DNA of 28,871 nucleotides from CAKOSP01 sp964369625 (GTDB lineage Bacteria; Bacillota_I; Bacilli_A; RF39; UBA660): contig CAYJFC010000016.1 in NCBI GenBank assembly GCA_964369625.1, forward strand, positions 1 through 28,871. The letters are read 5' to 3'. The notes beneath the pieces are model-generated. The model did not search any database and was not told the DNA's origin. It saw nothing but the letters and a program-made list of their open reading frames with translations. The number at the start of each line of letters is the position of its first letter. Positions within the stretch are counted from its first letter, which is position 1. Both the position numbers and the translations under genes were made by a program. Below are positions 14,094 through 22,067 of the stretch, piece after piece.

Positions 14094-14983
14094 TGGAAAA
14101 ATTAAAAATTCCCAATGAAAAAAAGGTTAATCAAATATTAAATGAAGAATTTATTAGTGCCATGAATGACGTTGAATTTAAAAATGTAGTGTCAAATTTA
14201 AAGTTATCTGAAGATATAATTCGTAAAAATGTTACAAAAATATATGATACAATTGAAGAATTAAAAAAATGTAAGAAATGTAAAGGAATATACGATTGTA
14301 AAAATAATTATGAAGGCCATGTTTATTATCCTGAAAAATATGAAGATACAGTAAGATTTGTTTATACACCCTGTAAATATATGAAAAAATTATTTAAAGA
14401 ATTAGAAAATAAAAAAACAAATGAGAGCGAAATAGAAAAAGCTCGCATGAAAGATATTGATATAAATGATAAAAAAAGAGTACCATTAATAAAATGGCTT
14501 AAAAAATTTTATGATGAATATAGTTCTGTTAAAACATATAAAGGTTTATATTTACACGGGTCATTTGGAGCGGGAAAAACTTTTTTAATATCCGCGCTAT
14601 TTAATGAACTAGCAGATAAAAAAAATGTAACGACTGAAATTGTTTATTTTCCAGAATTATTAAGAAATTTAAGAGAAGACTTTGATTTATTGGAAAGAAA
14701 AGTAAATAATTTAAAGTATGTTGATTTACTATTAATTGACGATATAGGCGCAGAAAATGTTACATCTTGGGGAAGAGATGAAATTTTAGGTTCTATACTT
14801 CAATATAGAATGAATAAAGGATTAACAACATTTTTTTCTTCTAATTTAACAATAGAAGAATTAGAAAATCACTTAGCAATAACTAAAAATAACGAAGATA
14901 AAGTTAAAGCAAGAAGAATAGTGCAAAGAATAGAGCAATTAACAGAAAAAATGGAGTTAAAAGCGGAAAATAAAAGAAAATAA
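14093..14983 (+). CDS. dnaI: Primosomal protein DnaI, helicase loader
   Basis: DnaI is the AAA+ ATPase that loads the replicative helicase at oriC and at restart sites. The 296-aa protein has an N-terminal helicase-binding, zinc-binding region (Cys60, Cys63, Cys69, His76, Cys94) and a C-terminal AAA+ domain: Walker A GSFGAGKT (156-163), Walker B LLLIDDIG (212-219), a sensor-1 SSN stretch and a final Arg-rich helix RRIVQRIEQL. Its start codon overlaps the dnaB stop by one base. The stop codon is shared with the left edge of a LexA-box-like sequence that precedes recA. Confidence 0.95.
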   Translation: MEKLKIPNEKKVNQILNEEFISAMNDVEFKNVVSNLKLSEDIIRKNVTKIYDTIEELKKCKKCKGIYDCKNNYEGHVYYPEKYEDTVRFVYTPCKYMKKLFKELENKKTNESEIEKARMKDIDINDKKRVPLIKWLKKFYDEYSSVKTYKGLYLHGSFGAGKTFLISALFNELADKKNVTTEIVYFPELLRNLREDFDLLERKVNNLKYVDLLLIDDIGAENVTSWGRDEILGSILQYRMNKGLTTFFSSNLTIEELENHLAITKNNEDKVKARRIVQRIEQLTEKMELKAENKRK

Positions 14984-14995
14984 AACATTTGTTCG
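14982..14995. promoter_or_regulatory. Possible LexA (SOS) box upstream of recA
   Basis: AAAACATTTGTTCG matches the Firmicutes SOS consensus CGAAC-rnry-GTTCG at 11 of 14 positions: the right half GTTCG is perfect, the left is AAAAC. It lies 8 nt before the recA -35, where a LexA operator would be expected. The half-degenerate left arm makes it uncertain. Confidence 0.4.
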
Positions 14996-15003
14996 ATTAA
15001 ATG

Positions 15004-15032
15004 TTGACATATGTTTTTTTTTGTTATACAAT
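15004..15032 (+). promoter_or_regulatory. SigA-type promoter for recA
   Basis: Perfect TTGACA (15004-15009), 17-nt spacer containing T9, TACAAT (15027-15032). The TTAGGAGG ribosome binding site precedes ATG 15065. Confidence 0.8.
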
Positions 15033-15064
15033 GTGAATGTATCAGAGTTACATTAGGAGGAAAA

Positions 15065-16096
15065 ATGAAATCTACAAAGGATAACAAAAGTAAGGATAAA
15101 ACATTAGATCAAGTATTAGCAGATATTGAAAAACAATTTGGAGCAGGGGCAATAATGAAACTTGGTGGTAAAGAACATATTGAAATAGATGTATCTTCAA
15201 CAGGTTCACTTGCACTTGATGTAGCGCTAGGAGTAGGTGGTTTTCCAAGAGGAAGAATAATAGAAATATATGGTCCTGAATCAAGCGGTAAAACAACAAT
15301 AGCTCTTGAAGCGGTAGCTGCAGCGCAAAAAGCAGGAGGAAGAGCTGCTTTTATTGATGCAGAACATGCACTAGATCCTGTATATGCTAAAGCTTTAGGT
15401 GTTAATATAAATGAACTATTATTATCACAGCCGGATACTGGAGAACAAGCTTTAGAAATATGTGAAGCATTAGTTAGATCTGAAGCTGTTAATATAATAG
15501 TTATAGATTCAGTGGCTGCACTTGTTCCCCAAGCAGAAATAGATGGTGAAATGGGCGATTCTCATGTTGGTCTTCAAGCAAGATTAATGAGTCAAGCATT
15601 AAGAAAATTATCAGGCATAATGAATAAAACAAATACAATAGCAATTTTCATAAATCAATTAAGAGAAAAAGTGGGTGTGATGTTTGGAAATCCTGAAACA
15701 ACACCTGGAGGAAGAGCATTAAAATTTTATTCGACAATTCGACTAGATATAAGACGTGGTGAACAAATTAAAATGGGAGATCAAGTAGTTGGTAATAAAA
15801 CAAATATTAAAATTGTTAAAAATAAAGTTGCGCCACCATTTAAAACAGCTCAAGTCGATATCATGTATGGAGAAGGAGTTTCTAAAGAAGGTGAATTAAT
15901 AGATTTAGCATCGGATATAGGTATTATAGAAAAAAGTGGTGCATGGTATTCATATAATGGAGATAAAATTGGCCAAGGTAAAGAAAACGTAAAACAATTT
16001 TTAAAAGATAACGAAAGCATTTTTGTTGAAATAGATAATAAAGTTAGAGAATATTATAGCTTTAAAAACAAAAATAAGGAATCAAAAAGCAAATAA
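15065..16096 (+). CDS. recA: Recombinase RecA
   Basis: RecA forms filaments on single-stranded DNA, catalyses strand exchange and triggers LexA cleavage. The 343-aa product has the usual core: N-terminal helix KTLDQVLADIEKQFGAGAIM, Walker A GPESSGKT (70-77), VIDSVAALVPQAEIDGEMGD, the loop FINQLREKVGVMFGNPETTP and a Lys-rich C-terminal tail. ATG 15065 directly follows a TTAGGAGG ribosome binding site; an upstream in-frame extension would begin inside the promoter. The dnaB-dnaI operon lies upstream and rny downstream. Confidence 0.98.
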   Translation: MKSTKDNKSKDKTLDQVLADIEKQFGAGAIMKLGGKEHIEIDVSSTGSLALDVALGVGGFPRGRIIEIYGPESSGKTTIALEAVAAAQKAGGRAAFIDAEHALDPVYAKALGVNINELLLSQPDTGEQALEICEALVRSEAVNIIVIDSVAALVPQAEIDGEMGDSHVGLQARLMSQALRKLSGIMNKTNTIAIFINQLREKVGVMFGNPETTPGGRALKFYSTIRLDIRRGEQIKMGDQVVGNKTNIKIVKNKVAPPFKTAQVDIMYGEGVSKEGELIDLASDIGIIEKSGAWYSYNGDKIGQGKENVKQFLKDNESIFVEIDNKVREYYSFKNKNKESKSK

Positions 16097-16108
16097 TAGC
16101 GAAATAAC

Positions 16109-16137
16109 TTGCCAAAACAGAAAATAACTTTTATAAT
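16109..16137 (+). promoter_or_regulatory. SigA-type promoter for rny, overlapping the recA terminator
   Basis: TTGCCA (16109-16114), 17-nt spacer, perfect TATAAT (16132-16137). The -10 lies inside the left arm of the hairpin at 16121-16157, so transcripts from here contain only the right arm. Confidence 0.65.
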
Positions 16138-16158
16138 GAAATTATAGAAGTTATTTTT
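16121..16158 (+). terminator. Long hairpin terminator after recA
   Basis: A 17-bp stem (16121-16137 with 16141-16157, one U-G pair) around GAA, ending in T5. The left-arm sequence AAATAACTT also occurs 20 nt earlier at 16102-16110, so the right arm could pair with either copy. Confidence 0.75.
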
Positions 16159-16186
16159 AATTCTATAAATATGAAAGAGGTAAAAA

Positions 16187-17740
16187 ATGGAAAATGTACA
16201 AATGACCATTGTTTTACTTTTTCTTGGATTAGTAGTAGGAATATTTATTTCGTGGATTATAAATGTTTTAAAACAATCAAACACAGAAAAAAATGCTAAT
16301 AAAATAATTGAAAATGCAAAAAAAGAAGCTGACAAACATAAAAGAGATAGTTTGTTTGAACTTAAAGAAGAATCATATAAATTAAAACAACAAGTTGATG
16401 CTGAGATTAAAGAAAAAAAATCGGATATTTTAGCTAGTGAGGATAGACTACTTACTAGAGAAAATAATTTAGATAAAAGGGAAGAAAATCTTCAAAAAAG
16501 AGACAACTTAATTGAAGAAAAAGAGCGAAATTTATTAGCAAAACAAAGTACTTTACAAGAAAAAGAAGATAAAATGGATAAGTTACTTAAAGAAGAAATT
16601 GCACACTTGGAAAAAATTTCTGGTTTAAGTAAAGAAAAAGCAAAAGAAAAAATAATGCAATTAGTGGAAAAAAATATTTCAATCGAAATAGCTGATTATA
16701 TTAAAACAGAAGAAGCAAAAGCTAAAATAGAGGCAAATGAAAAAGCTAAACAGCTAATAGTTAGTAGCATGGAAAGATATTCTGATGATGTAGTAGGAGA
16801 ACAAAGTGTATCCACTATAAATTTACCAAGTGATGACATGAAAGGTCGTTTAATTGGTAGAGAAGGAAGAAATATTCGTACTATAGAATCTATAACAGGA
16901 GTTGATTTAATTATTGATGATACACCAGAGGCTATAGTTATATCATCATTTGATCCTTTAAGAAGAGAGATTGCTAAAATAACAATTGAAACTTTAATTA
17001 AAGATGGAAGAATTCATCCTTCAAGAATTGAAGAAATTTATGAAAAAGTATCTAATGATATAAATACAAGAATTATGGAAATGGGTAATAAAACTATTAC
17101 CGATTTAGGTATTACTAAAGTAGATCACGAAATAGTTACATTAATTGGAAAACTTCATTTTAGAACTAGCTATGGACAAAATGCTTTAAAACACTCAATA
17201 GAGGTTGCTAATTTAACAGGACTTATGGCTAGTGAAATAGGTGAAAATGTAGCGCTTGCTAAAAGAGCAGGTTTGATGCATGATATTGGTAAAGCTATTG
17301 ACTTTGAAATAGAAGGTTCCCATGTACAAATTGGTGGAGATATAGCAAAAAAACATAAAGAAAATGACGTTGTAATAAATTCTATATTATCTCATCATGG
17401 TGATGAAGAAGCTAAGAGTGTTATTTCTGTACTAGTATCTATAGCAGACACACTATCAGCAGCAAGGCCTGGTGCTAGAAATGATTCGTTAGAAAACTAT
17501 ATTAAACGTCTAGAACAGTTAGAAGAAATAGGTAACTCTTATGAAGGTGTTGAAAAAACTTATGCAATGCAAGCAGGTAGAGAACTTAGAGTTATGGTTA
17601 AACCTGAAGAAATTGATGATAATAATAGTTATAAAATAGCTCGTGACATCAAAAAACGTATTGAAAATGAAATGCAATATCCAGGAACAGTTAAAATTAC
17701 TGTTATCAGAGAAACAAGAGCACAAGAAGAAGCAAAATAA
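16187..17740 (+). CDS. rny: Ribonuclease Y
   Basis: RNase Y is the membrane-bound endoribonuclease that starts bulk mRNA decay in many Firmicutes. The 517-aa product has an N-terminal transmembrane helix (about 5-27), a long charged coiled coil (about 30-200), a KH domain with GREGRN (224-229), and an HD domain with the metal-binding HD pair at 365-366 (GLMHDIGKA). This is the complete family architecture and length. It is on the plus strand converging with the RNase J gene, placing the two main mRNA-decay nucleases side by side. Confidence 0.97.
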   Translation: MENVQMTIVLLFLGLVVGIFISWIINVLKQSNTEKNANKIIENAKKEADKHKRDSLFELKEESYKLKQQVDAEIKEKKSDILASEDRLLTRENNLDKREENLQKRDNLIEEKERNLLAKQSTLQEKEDKMDKLLKEEIAHLEKISGLSKEKAKEKIMQLVEKNISIEIADYIKTEEAKAKIEANEKAKQLIVSSMERYSDDVVGEQSVSTINLPSDDMKGRLIGREGRNIRTIESITGVDLIIDDTPEAIVISSFDPLRREIAKITIETLIKDGRIHPSRIEEIYEKVSNDINTRIMEMGNKTITDLGITKVDHEIVTLIGKLHFRTSYGQNALKHSIEVANLTGLMASEIGENVALAKRAGLMHDIGKAIDFEIEGSHVQIGGDIAKKHKENDVVINSILSHHGDEEAKSVISVLVSIADTLSAARPGARNDSLENYIKRLEQLEEIGNSYEGVEKTYAMQAGRELRVMVKPEEIDDNNSYKIARDIKKRIENEMQYPGTVKITVIRETRAQEEAK

Positions 17741-17752
17741 GCTTCTTTTTTT
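17727..17752 (+). terminator. Intrinsic terminator of rny
   Basis: AAGAAGC (17727-17733) pairs with GCTTCTT (17741-17747) around AAAATAA, which contains the stop codon, followed by T to 17752. Confidence 0.8.
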
Positions 17753-17785
17753 CATAAAAAAAATAAGAACATTAATTCTTATTTT
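17753..17785 (-). terminator. Intrinsic terminator of the RNase J gene
   Basis: AAAATAAGAA (17760-17769) pairs with TTCTTATTTT (17776-17785). On the minus strand the stem is followed by about eight T. The last codons of the RNase J gene lie in the stem. Confidence 0.8.
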
Positions 17786-19443
17786 ACTTCCATTATTACA
17801 GGTAATATAATAGGGTGTCTACCAGTTAAATTATTTATAAAAGGTAATAACTCTAATATAATTTGATTTTTTAAATCTAAATAGTTAAAGGCATTTTTAC
17901 TTAAAAATTCATTAACTATTATTGTTATTTTTTCTTCGATTTTTTTCATTAAATCTAAATTTTCATTTACTAATACAAATCCCCTAGCAGTTACATTAGG
18001 TTTTAATAATAATTTATTAGTGTTAGTGTTAATATTTAAAATAGAAACTAAAATACCATCTTGGCTCATAAGTTTACGATCTTTTATTACAACACTTCCT
18101 ATATCACCAATTCTTGAACCATCAACGTATACATCACCGGCTTGAACTCTAGAACCTCTAGAAACTTTACCATTTCTAAGTTCGATAACGTCACCATTTG
18201 AGCATATAAATGTATTTTCCAAAGGAATACCACATGTATTAGCAATTTCACAGTGAGCTTTAAGCATTCGGTATTCCCCATGCATTGGCATAAAATATTT
18301 TGGTTTTATAATTCTAAACATCCATTTAAGTTCATCTACTTTAGCATGTCCAGAAGTATGTATTTCAGAAAATTCTGAATTAGTAAAAACTCGAACTCCT
18401 TTTAAATACAATTTATTTATAATTTTATTAATGCTATCAGAATTACCAGGTATTGGACTTGATGAAAAAACTACTAAATCATCAGGTATTAAGGAAATTT
18501 GTTTATGAACACCATTAGCTATTCTTGATAAAGCAGCTAATGGTTCACCTTGTGATCCTGTACATAAAATACAAATTTCTTGTTTTTTTAAATTTTTAGC
18601 TTCATTAGGAGTAATAAACATCGATTTATCATTTAAAAGTCCATTTTGAAGTGACAATTCAATATTATTTTCCATACTTCTACCAAAAACTATAATCTTA
18701 CGATTATGTTCTTTACAAGTTTCAACAATATGTTTTAATCTGTAAATATTTGATGCAAACGTTGCAATTATAACTCTACCTAAATGTTTTCCTATTATAT
18801 CATTTAATGTTTCATCAACGCTGCTTTCACTTTTCGAAAACCCTGGAGAAAGTGCATTTGTTGAGTCACTAAGTAATAAATCAATACCTTCAGCACCAAC
18901 TTTAGCCATTTTGTGAATATCTGCCATAGGACCAATTGGAGTTAAATCAAATTTAAAGTCCCCAGTTTCAAAAATTGTTCCATTTGGAGTTTTAATTACC
19001 AATGCAAATGAATCTGGAATTGAGTGGGTAGTAGTAACAAATTCAATGTTGAAATGTTTTGTTTCTACTACTGTTTCCGGATTAATTTGTTCGAAATTAT
19101 CATATTTAATAACTTTTTCTTCTAATTTTTTTCTCATTAAATCAATAGCAATTCTTGGTGCCCATATTTTAGGAACCGTAACACTATTGAGTAAAAATGA
19201 AATACCACCTATATGATCTTCGTGTCCATGTGTAATTATTAACCCTTTAATTTTATCTTCATTCTTTTTTAAATATGTTAAATCTTGAATAACATAATCT
19301 ATTCCTAATAATTCATCTTCTGGAAACATAACTCCAGCATCAATTATTATTATTTCTTCTTCATGTGTTAAAACATACATATTTTTGCCGACCTCACCTA
19401 GGCCGCCTAAAGCTACAATTGATGTAGCATTATTATTTTTCAT
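17779..19443 (-). CDS. rnj: Ribonuclease J (5'-3' exo/endoribonuclease)
   Basis: RNase J is a metallo-beta-lactamase/beta-CASP nuclease that degrades and matures RNA from the 5' end. The 554-aa product starts with ALGGLGEVGKNMYV, has the zinc motif THGHEDHIGG (H72, H74, D76, H77), LLSDSTNA, CTGSQGEPLAAL of the beta-CASP region, and HTSGHA near the C-terminal part of the core, plus a C-terminal domain. Length equals RnjA/RnjB of Bacillus (about 555 aa); with only one copy in view I cannot say which paralogue it is. AGAAGGAAAA serves as ribosome binding site. Confidence 0.96.
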   Translation of the reverse strand: MKNNNATSIVALGGLGEVGKNMYVLTHEEEIIIIDAGVMFPEDELLGIDYVIQDLTYLKKNEDKIKGLIITHGHEDHIGGISFLLNSVTVPKIWAPRIAIDLMRKKLEEKVIKYDNFEQINPETVVETKHFNIEFVTTTHSIPDSFALVIKTPNGTIFETGDFKFDLTPIGPMADIHKMAKVGAEGIDLLLSDSTNALSPGFSKSESSVDETLNDIIGKHLGRVIIATFASNIYRLKHIVETCKEHNRKIIVFGRSMENNIELSLQNGLLNDKSMFITPNEAKNLKKQEICILCTGSQGEPLAALSRIANGVHKQISLIPDDLVVFSSSPIPGNSDSINKIINKLYLKGVRVFTNSEFSEIHTSGHAKVDELKWMFRIIKPKYFMPMHGEYRMLKAHCEIANTCGIPLENTFICSNGDVIELRNGKVSRGSRVQAGDVYVDGSRIGDIGSVVIKDRKLMSQDGILVSILNINTNTNKLLLKPNVTARGFVLVNENLDLMKKIEEKITIIVNEFLSKNAFNYLDLKNQIILELLPFINNLTGRHPIILPVIMEVK

Positions 19444-19486
19444 AAATTTTCCTTCTTTCTTAAGATAAAAGTTATTTGGTAAAAAT

Positions 19487-19515
19487 ATTATAGCACAAAT
19501 ACTTTAATTTGTCTA
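19487..19515 (-). promoter_or_regulatory. SigA-type promoter for the RNase J gene
   Basis: Minus strand: TAGACA (19515-19510), 17-nt spacer, TGC-TATAAT extended -10 (19492-19487). The leader is about 40 nt. Confidence 0.75.
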
Positions 19516-19563
19516 ATTAGTTATAATTTGATATACTTAAATAAATATTATGTTTACATTAAC

Positions 19564-19592
19564 TAGATTTAATTAATTTAATACTTTATAAT
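19564..19592 (+). promoter_or_regulatory. Possible promoter for ftsY-ylxM
   Basis: A perfect TATAAT (19587-19592) precedes the AAAAAGGTG ribosome binding site, but the -35 17 nt upstream (TAGATT, 19564-19569) is poor. The 165-nt region between the divergent RNase J and ftsY genes is otherwise plain AT-rich sequence. Confidence 0.4.
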
Positions 19593-19609
19593 AGAAAAAG
19601 GTGATATAA

Positions 19610-20593
19610 ATGGGACTATTTGATAAAATAAAAAATATATTAAAGAAAAAAGAAACAGAAGAAGAAAAAGAAGAATTAGCTTTATATGAAGAAGGTCTTG
19701 AAAAAACAAGGGAAGAATTTTCTTCAAAATTAGTAAAGTTATCTAAAATACATAAAAATGTAACTGAAGAATACTTTGATGAACTTGAAAATATTTTAAT
19801 AATGGCCGATATAGGGGTTAATACGGTTGTTGATTTTTTAGATAAATTAAGAACTAGAGTTAAAAAAGAAAAAATTACTAGCACCGAAATATTAAAAGAA
19901 ATTATAGTAGATGAATTATTTATTATATATGTAAATAATGATACTTTGTCTGATAAAATTAATATTGCTCAAAGTGGTCCTACAGTAATACTTGTAGTTG
20001 GAGTTAATGGAGTTGGTAAAACAACAACTATAGCAAAACTTGCGCATAAATATAAAACTGAAGGAAAAAATGTTTTATTGGTAGCAGCAGATACGTTTAG
20101 AGCAGGAGCTACAGAGCAACTAAAAGTATGGGCAGAGCGCACAGGCAGTGATTTTTTTGGTAAAGAAAATAGTGATCCTGCATCAGTTGTATATGATGGG
20201 CTGCAGTATGGTAAAGAAAAAAAATCAGATATTATATTTATTGATACTGCTGGCAGATTGCAAAACAAAGTTAATTTAATGAAAGAACTAGAAAAAATTA
20301 ATAAAATAATTGGTAGAGAAATCTCAGATGCTCCTCATGAAACTTTATTAGTAATAGATGCTGCTACTGGTCAAAATGGTATAATGCAAGCTGAAAGTTT
20401 TAAAGAAATAACTAATATAACTGGATTAGTTTTAACAAAACTTGACGGAACTGCCAAAGGGGGTATAGTATTAGCTATTAAAGAGAAAGTTAATTTGCCA
20501 GTTAAATTTATAGGTTTAGGTGAAAAAATGACGGATTTAAAAACTTTTGATATAGAAAATTATATTTATGGTATTTTTAAGGATATGATGTAA
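19610..20593 (+). CDS. ftsY: Signal recognition particle receptor FtsY
   Basis: FtsY is the GTPase that docks SRP-ribosome complexes to the membrane translocon. The 327-aa product has a short charged A region (MGLFDKIKNILKKKETEEEK), a helical N domain, and a G domain with GVNGVGKTT (131-139), DTFRAGA (161-167), DTAGR (212-216) and TKLDGTAKGG. The A region is much shorter than in E. coli, as in most Firmicutes. ylxM follows after 1 nt; the ffh gene that normally completes this operon in Bacillus is not present here. Confidence 0.97.
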   Translation: MGLFDKIKNILKKKETEEEKEELALYEEGLEKTREEFSSKLVKLSKIHKNVTEEYFDELENILIMADIGVNTVVDFLDKLRTRVKKEKITSTEILKEIIVDELFIIYVNNDTLSDKINIAQSGPTVILVVGVNGVGKTTTIAKLAHKYKTEGKNVLLVAADTFRAGATEQLKVWAERTGSDFFGKENSDPASVVYDGLQYGKEKKSDIIFIDTAGRLQNKVNLMKELEKINKIIGREISDAPHETLLVIDAATGQNGIMQAESFKEITNITGLVLTKLDGTAKGGIVLAIKEKVNLPVKFIGLGEKMTDLKTFDIENYIYGIFKDMM

Positions 20594-20594
20594 T

Positions 20595-20885
20595 ATGGAT
20601 AAATTAATATATTTTAATAAATTATTTGATATATACGGTGAATTATTTACTGATAATCAAAAAGAAATATTTAAACTTTACTATGAAGAAAATTTAACTT
20701 TACAAGAGATAGCAGATTTAAAAAAAATATCAAGAGCTTTTGTTTCTAAATCAATAAATCAAACTGAAGAAAAATTAGAAGAATACGAAAACTATTTAAA
20801 TTGTTTAATGTTGAAAGAAAAAATCAATAAAATTAATAATTTAAATAGTTTAGAAGAAATAAAAAATGAATTATCTAAATTATAA
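20595..20885 (+). CDS. ylxM: YlxM family (UPF0122) putative SRP-associated HTH protein
   Basis: A 96-aa helix-turn-helix protein starts one base after ftsY. The sequence KLFDIYGELFTDNQKEIFKL, then YYEENLTLQEIADLKKISRAFVSKSI (sigma-70 region-4-like HTH), is characteristic of YlxM. In streptococci the homologue binds the SRP and modulates its GTPases. The usual neighbour ffh is missing, yet the pairing with ftsY is kept, supporting a role in protein targeting. Confidence 0.92.
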   Translation: MDKLIYFNKLFDIYGELFTDNQKEIFKLYYEENLTLQEIADLKKISRAFVSKSINQTEEKLEEYENYLNCLMLKEKINKINNLNSLEEIKNELSKL

Positions 20886-20910
20886 AAATGTTTAAAAAAA
20901 CATTTTTTTT
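20884..20910 (+). terminator. Intrinsic terminator of ftsY-ylxM
   Basis: AAAAATGTTT (20884-20893) pairs with AAACATTTTT (20898-20907) around AAAA, followed by further T. Confidence 0.75.
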
Positions 20911-20960
20911 AATGAAAAATAATATTATATATGATAATATTATTATAAAGTAGGTGTGTG

Positions 20961-22025
20961 ATGAAAAGTATAATAATTATTCCAGCGTATGAACCAGAAT
21001 TAAAATTTGTTAACTTTGTAAAAGATATATTAGATAAAAAAATATTTGACATAGTTGTAGTAAATGATGGAAGTAGTGAAAAAAAAGAAAGTATTTTTGA
21101 TTCACTTAAAAAAATGAAAAAAGTAACAGTTTTAACTCATGAAAAAAATAAGGGTAAAGGTGCATCTTTAAAAACAGCTTTTAAGTATATTTTAGAAAAA
21201 AAGAAAAATACTGATATAGTTATAACTGCAGATTGTGATGGACAACATTTAATAAAAGATATTTTAAAAGTTCATAAAAAAATATGTACTAACCCTGAAA
21301 AATTTGTTTTAGGAATAAGAACTTTTGAAAAAAATACTCCAATAAAAAGTTTGATTGGAAATAAAATATCATCATTAATAATGAAGTTTTTATATAATAT
21401 AAAATTATCAGATACACAAACAGGGTTAAGAGCATTTTCAAAAAAACATTTAGAGTGGCTTACAAAAATTAAAACTAATCGTTTTGAATATGAACTAGAT
21501 GTTTTGATATTGTCAAAAAAAGAAGGTTATGATTTTGATACTGTGCCAATTAAAACTGTATATATAAAAAATAATAAAGGTAGCCACTATAAAGCTTTTA
21601 AAGATTCATTTAAAATAGGTAAACAATTGTTAAAAGGTATAGGTTTATATGCAGGAAGTTCTATTCTAAGTGCATTAATTGATATACTAATATTTACACT
21701 TTTGGTAATAGTCTTAAATCCAATATATTCAACATTTGTAACAATAGCTATATCAACTGGAATAGCTAGAATAATATCTTCCTTAATTAATTTTAATTTA
21801 AATGCAAAGGTATTTACAAATAGTTTGGTTATAAAAACTGGTCCAATGATTAGATATTATATTTTATGGTCAGTGCAGCTTATTATGTCGATTTTATTTG
21901 TAAACATGATAGCTAGTAATATACTAGCTAATAAAGTAACAAGTAAACTTTTAGTAGACATAGTTTTATATATTATTAGTTACCAAGTTCAGTTAAGGTG
22001 GGTATTTAAAATAAAGAAAAAGTAA
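20961..22025 (+). CDS. Family 2 glycosyltransferase fused to a GtrA membrane domain
   Basis: The 354-aa protein combines an N-terminal GT-A domain of the dolichol-phosphate-mannose-synthase kind (about 1-215) with a C-terminal GtrA domain of four membrane helices (about 225-350). Visible motifs are IIIIPAYEP, VVNDGSS (34-38), the metal-binding ADCDGQH (90-96) and SDTQTGLRAFS; the GtrA part ends in YQVQLRWVFK, the usual Q-x-x-WVF ending. Proteins of this design make or flip undecaprenyl-phosphate-linked sugars for cell-wall or teichoic-acid glycosylation. The ATG at 20961 follows AGGTGTG; GTG codons just before it are alternatives. The downstream carboxypeptidase gene may be co-transcribed, giving an envelope cluster. 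Confidence 0.85.
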   Translation: MKSIIIIPAYEPELKFVNFVKDILDKKIFDIVVVNDGSSEKKESIFDSLKKMKKVTVLTHEKNKGKGASLKTAFKYILEKKKNTDIVITADCDGQHLIKDILKVHKKICTNPEKFVLGIRTFEKNTPIKSLIGNKISSLIMKFLYNIKLSDTQTGLRAFSKKHLEWLTKIKTNRFEYELDVLILSKKEGYDFDTVPIKTVYIKNNKGSHYKAFKDSFKIGKQLLKGIGLYAGSSILSALIDILIFTLLVIVLNPIYSTFVTIAISTGIARIISSLINFNLNAKVFTNSLVIKTGPMIRYYILWSVQLIMSILFVNMIASNILANKVTSKLLVDIVLYIISYQVQLRWVFKIKKK

Positions 22026-22067
22026 TATGCAAAGAAAATAGTCATAATATTAGTTAGAGGTGTTTAT

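Noticed and set aside
15072..15299. Open frames on the strand opposite recA and opposite other conserved genes (for example 8020-8223, 19969-20268).
   Set aside because: They overlap well-recognised genes entirely, lack ribosome binding sites and have compositions expected of antisense reading of AT-rich genes.
20918..20944. Perfect 11-bp inverted repeat AATAATATTAT / ATAATATTATT upstream of the glycosyltransferase gene.
   Set aside because: It is purely A/T, with no U-tract or overlap with a clear promoter element. Such repeats are expected by chance at this base composition.
22026..22067. CATAATAT before the carboxypeptidase gene as a SigE-type -10.
   Set aside because: The -35 region (TAATAT) and the -10 are both only partial matches, and the short gap allows simple co-transcription with the glycosyltransferase.
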